Part shown: positions 44,901-57,970 of the stretch, piece after piece
Layout of the letters: each line of letters opens with the position of its first letter
Position numbering within the stretch: the first letter of the stretch is position 1
From: Verticillium longisporum
Taxonomy: Eukaryota; Ascomycota; Sordariomycetes; Glomerellales; Plectosphaerellaceae
Length of the DNA stretch: 64,000 bases
Assembly (NCBI GenBank): GCA_019188255.1
Contig: JAETXT010000013.1
Span: 992,001 to 1,056,000 of the forward strand
Direction: 5' to 3'
Notes under the pieces: model-generated
Told to the model about the DNA's origin: nothing
The model's input: only the letters and a program-made list of their open reading frames with translations
Database searches by the model: none
Made by a program: the position numbers and the translations under genes

Positions 44901-47900
44901 CGATACAGTCAACAACCTCACATCGGTGACAGCGGATTCCAGGGTCCATCTGTGGCCGAGCGCGACAAATACCCGTTTCTGTCCCCATTTCTCCGCGACA
45001 CAGTGCATGGAGCTCCCAGCTCGAGCTGCGACGATCAGTTCTAGTTAGCCAGCCTCTACCGCGACGCACGTCTCACCAATTGGCTTCGCCGAGATCACCT
45101 GCAGGAGATCTGCATCCAGGCCTCCGAACAGACTGGCCTATTTCCGGCTGTCAAATCATCTTGATCGTTGGTCGCTGCTGCAGTCTGCCAACGACGAGGC
45201 AAAAGCAAGCAAATGGCGTGGCAGTGAAGTGAAGGGGGGCTTTCATTCTGAGCGCGCGCGTTGAGTGAACAACTAAGACTCAGATGCTTTGCCCTGCTGT
45301 GGTCGAGCTGAGGGACTGCCCGAGATCCGACGATAGGCTCGACGTCCAGAGAAACGGCACCAGTTCAACGACGGCGCCTGCTGCTGCTGAATGTCATTGG
45401 TGTCGTGCCACCTAGGTACGCATGCTCGGTTGCCCGCAGCTAATAAGGCATGAAATCCCCCCCCCCCAGCATCATCCTGCATATTTGCCTCCAACCGCTG
45501 GTCAGCCTCTGGCACTTCTATTCACCCGGCCCTGCCGCCGCTACTGTAATCAGGTCCCTCTCTTTCCGTCTCCCAGTCCCTGTGGCACCTCATGGCACGT
45601 TGTCTGAGACATCAAGATATTGGTGTGTGCGATGCCGCCATATGACGGGCCTGCGCTCTCGCCCGTCTTTGCGGCCCTGAACGTCTGACAGACACCACCT
45701 ACAGCCCAGGCAAGCCAGGCCACGGGACGCTGTGCTGCGACGACCCCGCGATATAGGATGGCTGAGATGTCTCACTGTGCCGAGCGTTGGACAGGGCCCC
45801 TCGATAGGTACGCTGTTCGTGCAGAACTGAATCAGGTTTCGAACCATATTCCGACCAGACACACGCCATTCCTGCCTGTTGTCTACTGCTACTGGCTCAT
45901 GAAGTACTCGAAAGACGACAGATCCTGGGTGCATCCCCGTCAACGATGGTGCACGCGTCGTAGTTGTCCCGAAGGCGTGCCATACACGGGGGAAAAGCAA
46001 CACTTCCCTCCCCCCCCCCTCCTACCCTTCCTTGCGGCCACGGACACCTGCAACGAGCATTCCACCGAATGTGCGGTGTACGAGAGGCCGGATCCGTGGC
46101 CCGCAACGTGACGGTATCGTGGTGGCGTGGCCCGCTCCCCCAATGTAGCAAGTATCCACACCATCTCGCTCGAGCCAATCCTGGGAGGAAAGATGCACGA
46201 TTGGCAACCGACAGCGGGACTTTGCACGAGCGATGCTCTTTCTGGAATTCTGTGCTGAAGGCCGACATGTGCAGCAGCCGTGCTAACAGCCACACGCCTC
46301 TGCACGTAATGCCTCGCTCAATCTCAACATCGGATGGTCGCAAGCACTGGGGGCGAGGCCCATGACTCGGTGGGGGGCATTCTTCCATTTGTCTTGGTCG
46401 TTGAAGCGTGATCACGAAATTTCACGGTTGGTGCCTGACGAATACCGTTGGATTGAGATTAGTTCCGACGTCTGGAACGGGTACCTGGCAGAGATGGGAA
46501 CCGATGAAGAGGGGCTCTTCCCTCTCCTCCTCCTGGCCCTCTTTCTGGCGCGTGTGACTGACGCTGGCGTTGCGGAGGGCGTATCCAGGATCAAAAATCC
46601 TTCCCCCCCCCCAGGTCTGCCGTGGCGCGGGGCGGGTTGGGCTGAGATTTCTTTTTCCTCCGCTTACCCACTGCGTCTGGGCATGCTTTGCTGCAACTGC
46701 AAGACGTACAATGTGGTTATCATGGCGGTGGCGCCCGGCATGGATGCGTCTCACATATGCACATGTGAGCTGTCTGTACAGCACGGCTGCTTTCATAGGA
46801 TGCAGAGCGATTGCTTGCAGGGTGAGGGGCGGGGTCTTCGAGAAGCTCTTCCTGCTACTTTCCGCGGTGGGAGGCGAGGATGTCGCCTGCAGGTCGAGCC
46901 TTTGGGAGGTCGGCATCATCGGGCTGCTTCAGCACATGAGCAACATCTCCTGTCGTCTGTAGTGGATGACGTGCTTCGAGCAATGCCGTCCGATGTTGAC
47001 GAATGGAATGTATCGGCTCCTGCAATCCTATCGTGCAAATCATTTGGTGGCGAGCTTGCACAACTCGGCCAACTGAAACTGTTGCGACCTAGGTATGGTA
47101 ATACAGTGAAACCGCAGAGTCAGGAGTGCGCCATGAACAGCGTAAGGACCGAGTTGAAGTCGATAGAGAGTCAAGACAATCCAGTGAATTATTGCGTCTA
47201 AACCGTCGTCATGGGCTTGAGTTAGTCTGGTACAAGAATGGACTGACGGACAATCGCGGTCGCCCTCTGACCAGTCTCAAGCCCTTCTCGGCGCCCTTCC
47301 TCTTATTTTCGGTCTTGCTGTGGCAGCCGTGAGAATCAATGGAGTTTCTCGATGTATTGCTCAAGGGATATCCCAAACCCTTGCTCGGGTCACGATAGCC
47401 ACATATCAACGTCTTTATATATTTAGGCTTCAAAGTTGTAGATTCAATAATTCGGGGAAAAGAAACCACAAACACAAGCCGGACTACCTGATGGCAGCTG
47501 TGATTGACTGTGTTTGGGCTCATTCTTTTCTTCACAAGACGGACGTTCATTGACGCTTTCACACAAACGAATACGATAGCATGCCGAGCCTTATTAACCC
47601 TTATCTCTACGCAAACATTGTTCTGTTGAAGTGGATGTTGTCGACAGGATTGAGCTCATCATCTATAAGTCTGTGGCCATAGACAGGAAGTCAACGTAGT
47701 CGTAGAAGCATATTTGGCATCATTATACAGTTCACAATGGCATGAAAACCTGTACATCCGAACCAGCCCTCCTCGTCACCTGCGAGATTTGGGACTTCGC
47801 TATTGAGCTCAATACAATGTTTGTCGCAAGCCATTTCTACATGTAAAGCATATTCTGAAGCACGTCGGCAACGTGAAGGAATGGGCTGAGCTAGGCGCTT

Positions 47901-48159
47901 GTGATTGTGAGGTTGGAAGTGAGGCATCTAGAAGCGGGCGGCAGCTCCTGGTCTCTTCTTGCGTGGCGAATTGATCGATCTCCCGCAGTCTGTACCGGGC
48001 AAGATCCAGGATTCCGAACACACCCGTTTCACTCTGTTACAATATATGGTGGGAGCAGAGTGACCTGGCATTTTGACTCACCAAGTGTCAGAGCGTTGGG
48101 TAGAGCAGAGTGAAGAGGTATTCCATACGTAGTCCGCAGCAATAGATGATAGGTAGGGG

Positions 48160-48358
48160 GTCGGAATATATCTGAATTCTAGCCCTACGTAGCTTGGAGG
48201 GCCCTCCGTAGCCGGTATATATACGTTTCTCGTAGCCCTTAGCCCCTGGTCAACCCCCTGCTTGGCGGCTCCGCAGGGTCGCCTGACGCCAACGACATTC
48301 GCTGGTAAAAAATGCTTTATACGAATAGCTAGAACAACCTCGATGTTATTATCTATCA
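48160..48358. mobile_element. Possible solo LTR remnant (Ty1/copia-like)
   Basis: The segment begins GTCGGAATATATCTGAATTC and ends TTATTATCTATCA, which look like the ends of fungal copia LTRs (TGTTGGAATATA... ...CTATCA). Inside are a TATA-like GTATATATACG and the repeated CGTAG motif. No internal region, tRNA primer site or target duplication was found, and the first base pair is not TG. Only a tentative call. Confidence 0.33.
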
Positions 48359-49750
48359 ATGTGCACCCACTATGCCTCGCAGTAGGTTAGAAGATGAATA
48401 TGTTAGGGTTCTGAGATTCTGTTGTGTTTGTGAGGTTCGTATGTGCAGCCTATCCGGAGACGGTCACAGGCTTCGGATGTGTGTCGAGTCAAGAGAATGT
48501 TATGGCACATAGAGAAGGCCATCTCCGTTGTTGCTGGTGGAGGCTATCGAAAACGGTATAGAAGCTCCATGGCGCTTGCGGGTACCAGAACTGATGCGAA
48601 GGCTGACGTTGAGGTCACAACTCCCCAGGGGCAAACTTCAAGTGACAAGTGGCGAGATATGCTCAGGAACCCCCCAACCCCCCGCCCGGCCCGTATTATG
48701 TATTCTTATCGCAAAGGGGATGTAGTTTGTGAAGGATAGATAAGGAGGAGGTGGTAAAAGCCCAGGACGGAGAAAGAATTCGTGCTTTACATTCTGCTCA
48801 AGCAAGGTATTGTGGTCAACTTCCCGGAAGCCTGTTTTCTTGTGTTATTAGAGCTCAAATTTGACACAACGACAAGCGTCAAGCTCACACCTATTTCATG
48901 GATGAGCCCGGTCGTCGAGTCTCTAGCGTAAGTGACGCGGCGCTGACTCTAAACAGCCAGCCAACTTGCTACTAGAGATTGGTCTAGTTTCAGGCTTTCT
49001 GTAGGCCAAAGGTTAGTTAGGAAGCTTGATTGGCATCCTGTCTCATGTCAATTCTGACATTTGTGGACTAACAATTCCAAGTCTTTGCCTTCAGAAACAA
49101 GGACCACGGTCATGGAAAATATCTTCGGTTCAATAAGTGTCTCCAAGGTTATTAATGTTATTACACGAACACAATGCTATATGCGAACTGTGCCAAAAGG
49201 AAACCAGAGATAATATGCTCGAGGCATGTGCAAACAACAGCGTCTTTCAAAATCGTGCTTGATCCAATTTGTAAGGCATAAGTACCTCCAATTCAAGCAT
49301 GTCGATCTCTTTAAAGAGCAGTGGCGATGGAGGCCCGAACAACCTCCTCTTCATACAATCAGAGAAGACATCACAGGAGAGAAGGACTTCGAACGACACG
49401 CGCTTTTAGGACGCCATGCTCTGAAGAACAAGTCTAATGGTGTGTGGGTCGTCAAGTTGAACAGACTTTGCCAAGCAGCTGCTGCGTCGAGTCTCCTCGT
49501 TGCGTGCTCTGGACTGGGGTAAAGCACTTTCAGAAGCAGCAAAACCCGCATCGTGAAGGTCAAGATATGCCGTGGCGTGTGCTGATCACTGCAAGCACCG
49601 TGCTGGGTATTCACTGCCTGAGCACATGCTACACGTCTGCCCAAGACCCCGAGCGATGACCACTCGGCCGAGTTACCGCACGTGGCTTCGAGACATGACC
49701 CTGAAAGAGGCTTGACAACCCACGGTCAACAAAGAAAGGGGCTCTTCTGG

Positions 49751-49788
49751 CCTACCAACCTACCTACCTACCTAGGCTTGGCTACCTG
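49751..49788. repeat. CTAC-repeat cluster upstream of farnesyltransferase gene
   Basis: Four CTAC-type units run into CCTAGGCTTGGCTACC about 350 bp before the FTase start. It belongs to the recurring TACCTAGGTA motif family of this window. Confidence 0.75.
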
Positions 49789-49801
49789 ATTGTCATAAGG
49801 C

Positions 49802-49815
49802 CCCGCTAGAGCGGG
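49802..49815. promoter_or_regulatory. Inverted repeat CCCGCTAGAGCGGG (possible Zn2Cys6 site)
   Basis: A perfect 14-bp inverted repeat that includes the triplets CCG-N6-CGG, the arrangement bound by many fungal binuclear-cluster factors. It lies 289 bp upstream of the farnesyltransferase beta start. Function is a guess. Confidence 0.3.
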
Positions 49816-49853
49816 CCGAGACAAGCCTCAAATTGAGCCACACATTCTATAGA

Positions 49854-49860
49854 CCAATCA
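49854..49860 (+). promoter_or_regulatory. CCAAT box upstream of farnesyltransferase beta
   Basis: The sequence CCAATCA lies about 245 bp before the ATG, a normal place for the HAP/CBC-bound CCAAT box in filamentous fungi. Confidence 0.35.
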
Positions 49861-50103
49861 GAGCTCTCGAGCTCCACACCACGGCCAACCTCATCCACGA
49901 CTGACAATGACAAGGTGAAAACCATCTTGTGATTGTTCTCATGTCAGCATAGCTTCAACTTGACCGATCAGTCTGATCAAAGAGAAAAGGAAGCTACAAG
50001 ACATGGAGAGTATGAGGATGAATTGAACGGAGAGCCAGGGACGACATCGACAGCCACTACAAAACCCCTCCCCCCCCCCCCCAACCCCTCCATTTGGTGA
50101 AGC

Positions 50104-52199
50104 ATGAGCAACAGCAACAGTAACAGCAACAACAGTAGCGCGACCAGCACAAACCGCCGAGTCAGACCGGAGAACCACCGCACCAGAGTCGCATTCAGGC
50201 GCAGTAGACCATCAGCTGCTGCCATGGCTGCCGCTTCTACGCCAGCAGACACGGGGCGACCCGCCGAGAGCGAAGCCAAAGTGGTGAATGAGACAGACGA
50301 TGGCTTCGTCGATATCTCGGCATCCGAGCCCGACGAACAGGACCTCCTGGCATCGCAGATGGACAGGCAGAGCTTCTCGCCCGTGCCCGCAATCTTCACA
50401 TCCCCGCCGCCCATCAAGGAAACACACCGGTCGCACACGCTGACCCAACAGAACGCGACCATGCATGAGTGCCTCCCGCTCCTCGCTGGCGACTCAGACA
50501 CTCTCGAGCTCAACCGCCATGGCGTACCCAGGCTTCGACGTGAAGCTCACGTAAAGTATCTCCACAAGCAGCTCGGGAAGCTGCCCGCCCCCTATCTCAT
50601 CGCGGACGCGAGTCGGCCATGGTTCCTCTTCTGGTCCCTCAACGGCTTGGCTCTGCTCGGCGAGGACGTTTCCATGTACAGGCAGCAGCTCATCGATACG
50701 GCGAGGGCCATGCAGAACCCGAATGGTGGCTTCGGTGGCGGCCACGGGCAAATGTCCCACCTCGCCACCAGCTTTGCGCTGATCCTCTCGATCGCCATCG
50801 TCGGCGGCGAGGAGCTCTACGAAGTCATCGACAGGAAAGCCATGTGGAAGTGGTTGTGTTCCCTCAAACAGCCCGACGGCGGCGTGCAGATGGCGTATGG
50901 CGGTGAAGTCGACGTGAGGTAAGCTCATACGCTCCCCATGATGCGCGCCGATGCAACACAACGGCTCGCGGCGCCATCTCGCCATACGAAAACCACGCTT
51001 ACCTGTTGTTCCTTTTCCCGCTTGCTTCCAGGGGTGCCTATTGTACCACCGTCATCGCTGGCCTCCTGAACATGCCCCTCGAACTGTCGCCCGACTCCCC
51101 GGCCTACACCCCCGACGGCAAGACCACCCTCTTCACCGGCCTAGCCGACTTCGTCCGTAGATGTGAGTCAACCCCTTATGCTCTTTTTGTCTCAGGCTGG
51201 CTGGCAAGCAGGCATAACTAGACCTGCCCCTGTCTATTGTTGCATATCGAATTGAGACATACCCCGACTGACACACCCACCCCACCGTCTAGGCCAGACC
51301 TTTGAAGGCGGCCTCGGAGGCAAGCCTGACACGGAAGCACACGGAGCATACACATTCTGTGCCCTGGGCTGTCTCGCCATACTTGACGCCCCGCACCGAA
51401 TCATCCCAAAGTGCGTCCCCTACCACCCCCAACCCGCCCGCAGCCCCCCCTCCCCCCCTTTTCTCGGCCACTAAGAGCAGGCCACACATAAGGGACAAGT
51501 AAGGCAAGCATTGGCGCTGACGCAGGCAACAACACTTCACAGGCTCCTCAACGTGCCACGACTCATCTCCTGGCTCTCCTCGCGCCAGTACGCCCCCGAG
51601 GGCGGCTTCAGTGGCCGGACGAACAAGCTCGTCGATGGTTGCTACAGCCACTGGGTCGGCGGCTGCTGGCCCCTCGTCGATGCCGCACTGAACGGCGCCA
51701 GCGAGCTTGACGAAAATGTCGGTGACGATGAGGGTGAACTGCCAGCTAACAGCCAGCGTCCTGGTGATCCGCACGAAGAAGAATGGTTCAGCAGAGAAGG
51801 GCTCATCCGGTATATCCTCTGCTGCGCCCAGGATCAGTCGAAGCGTGGAGGGTTGCGCGACAAACCCAGCAGGTGTGTGCCCTTTTCGTCCTTTGTTTGT
51901 TTCCGCCTTCAGTGGCAGCAGCAGGCGTGGCTAACTTGAGGCCCAGACCTTCTGACGCGTACCACTCTTGTTACGTCCTCAGCGGCCTGACATCGGCCCA
52001 GCACGATTGGGACATGACATACGTCGGCGAAGACGACACCATCCTGGCGGAACCCAGGTGGAGGGTTAGGCCCCGCACGGGTGCCGATCAGGTGTTCGAC
52101 GAGGAGGACCGCGTCGCCACGATCCACCCCGCGTACACGATTCCCGAGCAGAAGGCGTATGCCATGAAGGCCTACTTTGCGGCCAAGACAGGGTTCTAG
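50104..52199 (+). CDS. RAM1: Protein farnesyltransferase subunit beta
   Basis: Catalytic beta subunit that, with the alpha subunit, adds farnesyl to CaaX proteins such as Ras and a-factor-type pheromones. Five exons (50104-50918, 51032-51162, 51293-51410, 51543-51872, 51947-52199) encode 548 residues; all introns are GT-AG. Prenyltransferase repeats are seen in order: NPNGGFGGGHGQMSHLATSF, PDGGVQMAYGGEVDVRGAYC, FEGGLGGKPDTEAHGAYTFC, PEGGFSGRTNKLVDGCYSHW, RGGLRDKPSRPSDAYHSCY. Zinc ligands of the family are present as D386 and C388 (DGCYSHW) and H471 (DAYHSC). The first 100 residues (Asn/Ser run, then acidic) are an extension compared with yeast; Met at 50224 (MAAASTPADTG) is an alternative start. 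The last exon's tail (VATIHPAYTIPEQKAYAMKA) is typical. The symbol follows the yeast gene. Confidence 0.95.
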
Positions 52200-55100
52200 T
52201 CCGCGGCGAAAGCGGGGTCTGTTGATTGTTTCTGCCTGCGGTCCTGTCCTGTTATCGATTCCTGCTATGACAAGTCGGCCTCGTATGAGGCGGCCACAGG
52301 GCGCAGTTACTTGTAGATATGTGGAACAGGGGTGCCGCGAGCGATTGCGGCAAGGCACGTACTTGAACATTTGCGTCACGTGTCAACCGTAGAGAAGTGG
52401 CTGTTCGAAAGGATTGGTCATTGGCCATAGGCCATATCTTCTATTCCGGTTTGGATGGCTGAGGAACATTTTGGACGTCAACGACCGACAAGACTGAAGG
52501 CTGCGGCCTCGGCTGTGGTGTGACTGTGCATCAAGGTTAGGAATCGACCGTACGGCTTGATTTGGACGTCCATGTCTTCAGCGACCTGAAATGCTCTAGC
52601 CATGGAACTACAAAACCTCGTGTACTGTGTGTGTAATGACACGAGGTGTCATGGTTGATTATAATGCACGTCGAAAGCTGGTCGCAGCTCACCGGTCCCC
52701 TTGTCCAGTTGAGAAACTGTATATCACTACTCGCAGTATGTAGAAGGCTGAAAAAGAGCCGTCTCACACATGTAACGGTAAATGTTACCGCTCCTCGATA
52801 GGCCATATGAATGGATGGTGTCCTTTTCATGGAACGAGCCCCAGAGCTACAACGGGTTGCCATATCAGCGGTTGATGATATGCGGCCAAGGCATCATTGA
52901 GCCGATCAGCCTCTCGGGGGAAGAAGGTTCCCATTCAGAATCTACGTCGTACATACGCCACGTTCGACGCACAACATGACGTTTCGGGCAAGAGCTCACC
53001 ACATTGTCCGCTCACCGGACGATCCGGTGCGAGACCCCATTTGCAGTACCGCGTCGTTTGTATGCATGACTCTCGCGGGTTGAACTTTCAGTCAAGCACT
53101 TCTTTAGTCTGTCACATTGCTCATGAACTTCTCCGAGTGGCCGTCACTGACATAACTTGCGTGTACGAGGCCTCCAGTGCGCTTGACAGATCAGGCTCGC
53201 AGAGACATTGCTCCAAAGTGAACGACGAATCCAGCGGTAGGAAGTGGGCGGGATCCGCCGAGGAGCAGGACGCCGTGGTGGGAAGAACGGGATGAGATGC
53301 ATGCCATGCTGCAGACGGCTGAGCCGGTTAACCTATGAATATTTCAGTTCCAGATATATACATCGGCGTCTCGAGAGAGACGCGCGCCTCTCAGGATTCG
53401 AAGTGATGCCGCGATATTTTTGCATACTCCATGCGAAGCAGGCTGATGACAAGCATTTGAACGCATGAAGCGGAAGGAGAGAGCGCTTCGGACCGTCTTC
53501 TTGTTGACACCCTCAGGTCGAGAACACGGTCCCCTAAATGGGCCGCCAAGGCCCCGCACAACGGGTGGCCTACCTGCCTGCTTCCACAGCCATCCGTCCA
53601 CAGTGGCGGCGTGGGGTCGACTGCATATGGCGGTCGGCAAAAAAACACTGTTCATGTTACATCTGGAAGATCCCGCAGGTCGTAGGAGGTGGACGCTGGA
53701 GCTGGTTGCGGGAGTGGGGGCTTGACGCGAAGGAGGCCTTGGGTTGTAATGGAAAGTGATCCATGAACGATTGACTTGGAAGCGACTTGTACGAAGTATG
53801 GATGGGGCTGGAAGCATGGCTTCGTGGCGGACGGTACATCGCAAGCTGCCAGCTGCATGTACCGCCGTTCGTCGGTGAAAGGAGGGGAACCTGGCGTACG
53901 ATCGCTGGCTAACTAGCACGCTGAATGCCATGGTGGAGGGGATATGACATGCCGCGCGCATAGCATGTTATTGTAGACCGCCGAATGGAAACTCACCCTC
54001 GTGATGGCCCCTCGGAACTTCCGACGCGATGAAGAGTCTGCAGGTCATTCGGTTGGTTGATGGATTTCTTGAGGGACGAGGATGAGGTGAAAGTGGGATG
54101 AATCCCTGGCGATACGCTAGATGGCATTCCTTGTCCGAGCCAGGCCAGGTCGAGAGCCAGGGTCTCCAGTGCCACAGGTAGCAAGACGAAGGTGCAGGAA
54201 GGTACCTAGGCGGGCGCCTGCCACGCTCGACCCTCGGTAGGAAGGTACAATGGGGGGAATGGCAGCCGCCGCTCCCCTTGTATCTGTCTACATACCTAGT
54301 ATGTACTCGATGTCCGGGCAGGGTACCTTCCGATATTGCGATCTCAGAACCAAGGAAGTTGCCCTTGCTGAGGGGTCTTTCTTGTTATTGTATCTTTGCA
54401 GATAGCCCAATCGCCAGGCAGCCCCCTCACGACTGCCGCCAGGACCCAATGCCCCTCCAGGCCAAGTGGGACGGACATGTTGCAAACCAAAGAGGCAATG
54501 GCTGCTCCGGAGATTCCATCACCAGTCCAGCGCCTACAGTACAGGTACACCTCGGCGCCTCGACCCAGCGTCTATCCTCCTGGTCTACATAGTACATGGT
54601 ACCTATCTTACCTTACCAACAGTCGATCAATCTCGAACACGCATCTTCTCGTGCAGAGACGCTTCGGATTTCAATCATGCCACGGAATGGATTAGCAAAC
54701 GCCGACCACAAAACCAGCCTGAGCAATTTAGTCCGCTGATGTAACCGCTCTCTGGAGCGTCCTGGCTCCCCGGCACTGAAATCTTGCTTGACCTTGCGAA
54801 CCAGCAAATGGCCCAAACCCGTGATACCTCATCAGGCGGAGCACCAAGCCATTTTGTGCAGATGGGCAACATGACACGACGCAATCCCAAACACCTCATT
54901 CGATGTCACGATATCGTGTGTCATCATTACACTTGTTGGCTTCTTTCTCAAGCGCGCCGTCCAGCGCGCCAGCGGAATGTCATCTCAGCTTCAGCCAGTC
55001 GATGGAAACGCTGACCGAAGCTGGTTTCCAGAAATGGTTCCAATTGTCAAATCACAGCACGCCGCCTCTCGTGGCAGGCCACCACTACGCCCTAAGCTCC

Positions 55101-57970
55101 CTCGGTAGCACAGCTTTGGTGCCGATGAGACAAGGAGACAAGGAGACAAGGAGACAAGGAGACCAGGACAAGACAGGCGGACAGACTGCAGTACACAGAA
55201 TTCCTAGACTACCTACCTTGTTGGTAAGACAATGTCACGCAGGGACAGGCATCAAGCATCGACGCATTTGCTGTGACTCCACGAGGGGACTAGCAATTGA
55301 GTTCGGTTGGATAGTCAGGCTGTTTGGATTCAGGCCACGCGAGACGCTGGACGACGACTCACAACGCCCGACTCGACCGAGAATTCGGACGGGAGCCACT
55401 CCCTAATACAAAGGGTACGGCGACTCGTACCGCCAGGTATAACCACCTGCGATCATCTCCAGGTGCATCGGATCCCAACTGTTGCTCACGTACTCTGTAC
55501 GGTCCGGTGGCTCCCTCTACTTGCGCCCGAGGTAATATCAAGCAAGCAATGCCAACTCATCAGTGCATGAGCCAAAGGGTCTCGAAGGCTGTTACAAGCT
55601 TGGCTTGGTTGCCTCGCCTGCCTGCCCACGCCAGCGACCAAACACGGAGCGCCCTTGGGTCTTGCTGGCTCGTTGATGGGCCGGCGCCGTCATGCTCGCC
55701 CCCGCCCGCTCGTCATCTGTGTTCGCGACGGACTGGACCCTCTCTGGAGGGCTTCTCGTAGGCTTTGTTGTGCCCGGAAGACCCTGGTCTGCCACCGATC
55801 GGCCTTCAAACCAACGAACAAGAGAGCATCGACCCCGCTCGGCACCCTGGCCCAGCCACTGCTTGCTGTTCATGCACGTCTTTTCTGGCTGCTTTGGCGA
55901 CGGCCGTCTTCACCGACCTTCTTTTTCTCTTTGTGTTTTAGGACTGGAGCCACTCCAGTCCCTTACCCCCTCGAATTCGGGTAGCTGTCGCCGACAACCG
56001 CTGGCCCCTCGATTACTGGCAGGCTGTCCTAGATGACGGACCGTTCACTGTCCCAAGCACCTCAAAGGCCCATGCCTGTCTTTACTGAAAGGGATGTCGG
56101 ATGGGACACAACGATGGAGAGGCGAAAGAATTCTGTATCGCCTTGCATCCGGGTGTATCACCGTGTCGATATCAAGCATCATTACAGACATCACCTTGCA
56201 TTCGTCAAGGCCTGGTCGGCACAGCGGTAAATCGAATGGTCGGCCTGGTTCCTCTGATCCTTACCCTCGGGTCGCTGAATGTGGCCGCAGCCCACCGACC
56301 GACGACCGTCGTCGCTCGCCGCCCCTCCAAGAAGCTGGCTGGTACTTGAAATGGACTCGACCAGCATGCACCTACATGACGCAGAAGCCTCTCTAGCCTC
56401 CCAGGCCCCCCCCCGGCACCATGACAGGCGGCCATGCAGGTGGCGGTATTATTTACCGTACTGCCTTCGATTTGAATGGCCCTCGCACTAAACCAGCCGA
56501 TCTCTTTGGCTGATGTTCTTTGCATTAGTGCAGCTAAGACAAAGATCTTGGAGGCCGGATTTCTGGCTGGTTCTTTGTTTTTACCCCCTAGGCTCTCGAC
56601 TCCGGGACCTGTGAGCTCTGAACTCTACGATTCCCCTCCCCTCCCCTCCCCCTTCTATCCTGGCGACAAAGCTGGAAATCCCACCCATCGCAAGCCCGGT
56701 CATTTGTCTTGTTGCGCTTCTCCGGCAACATTGCGTTTTACTGGTCTGTTGCCAAGCCGGCGCGAAGACTGTGACCAGTGCTCTAAAACGGGTCCACGAC
56801 ACAATGACTTCTCGCCCGCTTGCCCACCTCGCAGGCTACGCGGGATTAGCCACCGTCATGACAATGGTTCCATTTCGCCACTGTCTTGCAAGGTCTGCTT
56901 GCTACTATGTACTATTGCTGCAAGTGCTGCCCGGTCGGTCGGCGGCGGCTTGTTCTGCACCCAGCCACAGGATTCAGTCCCAAGTCCCAGGCGGGTAGCC
57001 AAACCCGCTGAGTGAGGTCCGGGATCCAAGTCCACCCCCATTCGGTAGTCGATGGCTGTGGTCGGTCGACCCTGAGCGCTTGCTGTCCCAGCAGCGGCGG
57101 CAAGCAAAGAAGAGAGTTCAGGTAGCCATCGGTCTTTCTGAGGTAAACATGGACCAACAGCGGTACTGCACCACAGGCGACAGGCTTCGTCCGAAACTTA
57201 TCAGAGATCTTCGCTTGGATCATGGATGGTGCATCTCCCCCTCCCATGTGTTGCGGTGGAGTTGCCTAGTCGCCAGTGGTACTATCAACTGGCGACGAGA
57301 AGGCCAACACATCAGGATGGGTCACACTTTCGAGAGCCGCATCGCCGCTTGCATCTCCCTTGCGAGGACCCCGTTCATCCTCACCTGCTGGCGTTTCCGT
57401 CATTTCCTCTTGCGTCTCGAGTCCCAGTTGCCTCCCCAAGCTCCCCTCACCACTCTCCCTGTCTCCTCATCTCCTGTCTGCTCGCGCGCTGCCGAGTGGC
57501 CTTGCCCCGCACCACGTCCTGTTCCTCATCCTGCAATAAAGCACACATGTCTCGCCGTTGATGGTCCGGATTTCCTGCATCCCAAGCTACGTAGCTTAAC
57601 TGCCTACCGCCGCCCACACACCACGCCCACTTGAACACTACCCGACCATCTTCTCTCTTCCACCACGTCCGTCGTCCCCTCCTCCCCATTGCTGCCCTAC
57701 GCCTCCTATTCTTAGGGCTTGGTGTGCGCAACGTACTTTCGCTCGCCTCACGTTGGGCCCGACTGCATCGAAAAACGGCGTCCGGGTTTTTGGCGCCATA
57801 GTCTGCTGGCTGGCGGTCATTGTTTTTTTTTCCACAGCTTCACTTTTTTCCGAGACACTTCGTTCCCCACGCGCCGATACTTGTCCCTCGTTCTTACTTC
57901 CTGTACCAAAGCCGTCGACGTCAAACATCTACCACCACACAACAACAACGCATTGGGCCTTTGGACCAAT
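52200..57970. other. 5.8-kb gene-free spacer
   Basis: No supportable gene on either strand. Overlapping frames of up to 205 codons (53344-53961, minus) have no family resemblance. Contains the 8-bp microsatellite listed separately and TACCT/AGGTA motif clusters near 54206, 54285 and 55208. From about 57300 the plus strand is pyrimidine-rich and reads like the leader of the gene at 57971. Confidence 0.55.
55127..55158. repeat. Microsatellite-like tandem repeat, unit GAGACAAG, 4 copies
   Basis: Four perfect 8-bp units, then a fifth that departs after five bases (GAGACCAG). Lies in non-coding spacer. Confidence 0.9.

Larger units (their letters stand above)
41952..50103. other. 8-kb gene-poor region
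   Basis: The left 800 bp form the CT-rich promoter and leader of the Zn2Cys6 gene. From about 42700 to 49100 I find no supportable gene. The longest frame (46362-47201, 279 codons) has no family resemblance and is crossed by other frames. Between about 47300 and 49300 the base composition is clearly more A+T-rich than the flanks, and a possible LTR remnant lies at 48160-48358. Runs of G or C occur near 43210, 45460, 46010 and 46600. The right 300 bp hold the farnesyltransferase promoter. Confidence 0.6.

Noticed and set aside
46362..47201. 279-codon plus-strand frame in the gene-poor region
   Set aside because: No recognisable domain, mixed composition, crossed by other frames, no intron or start context support. 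Treated as chance.
53344..53961. 205-codon minus-strand frame after the farnesyltransferase gene
   Set aside because: Low complexity, no domain, no splice or start context; overlaps plus-strand frames of equal quality.
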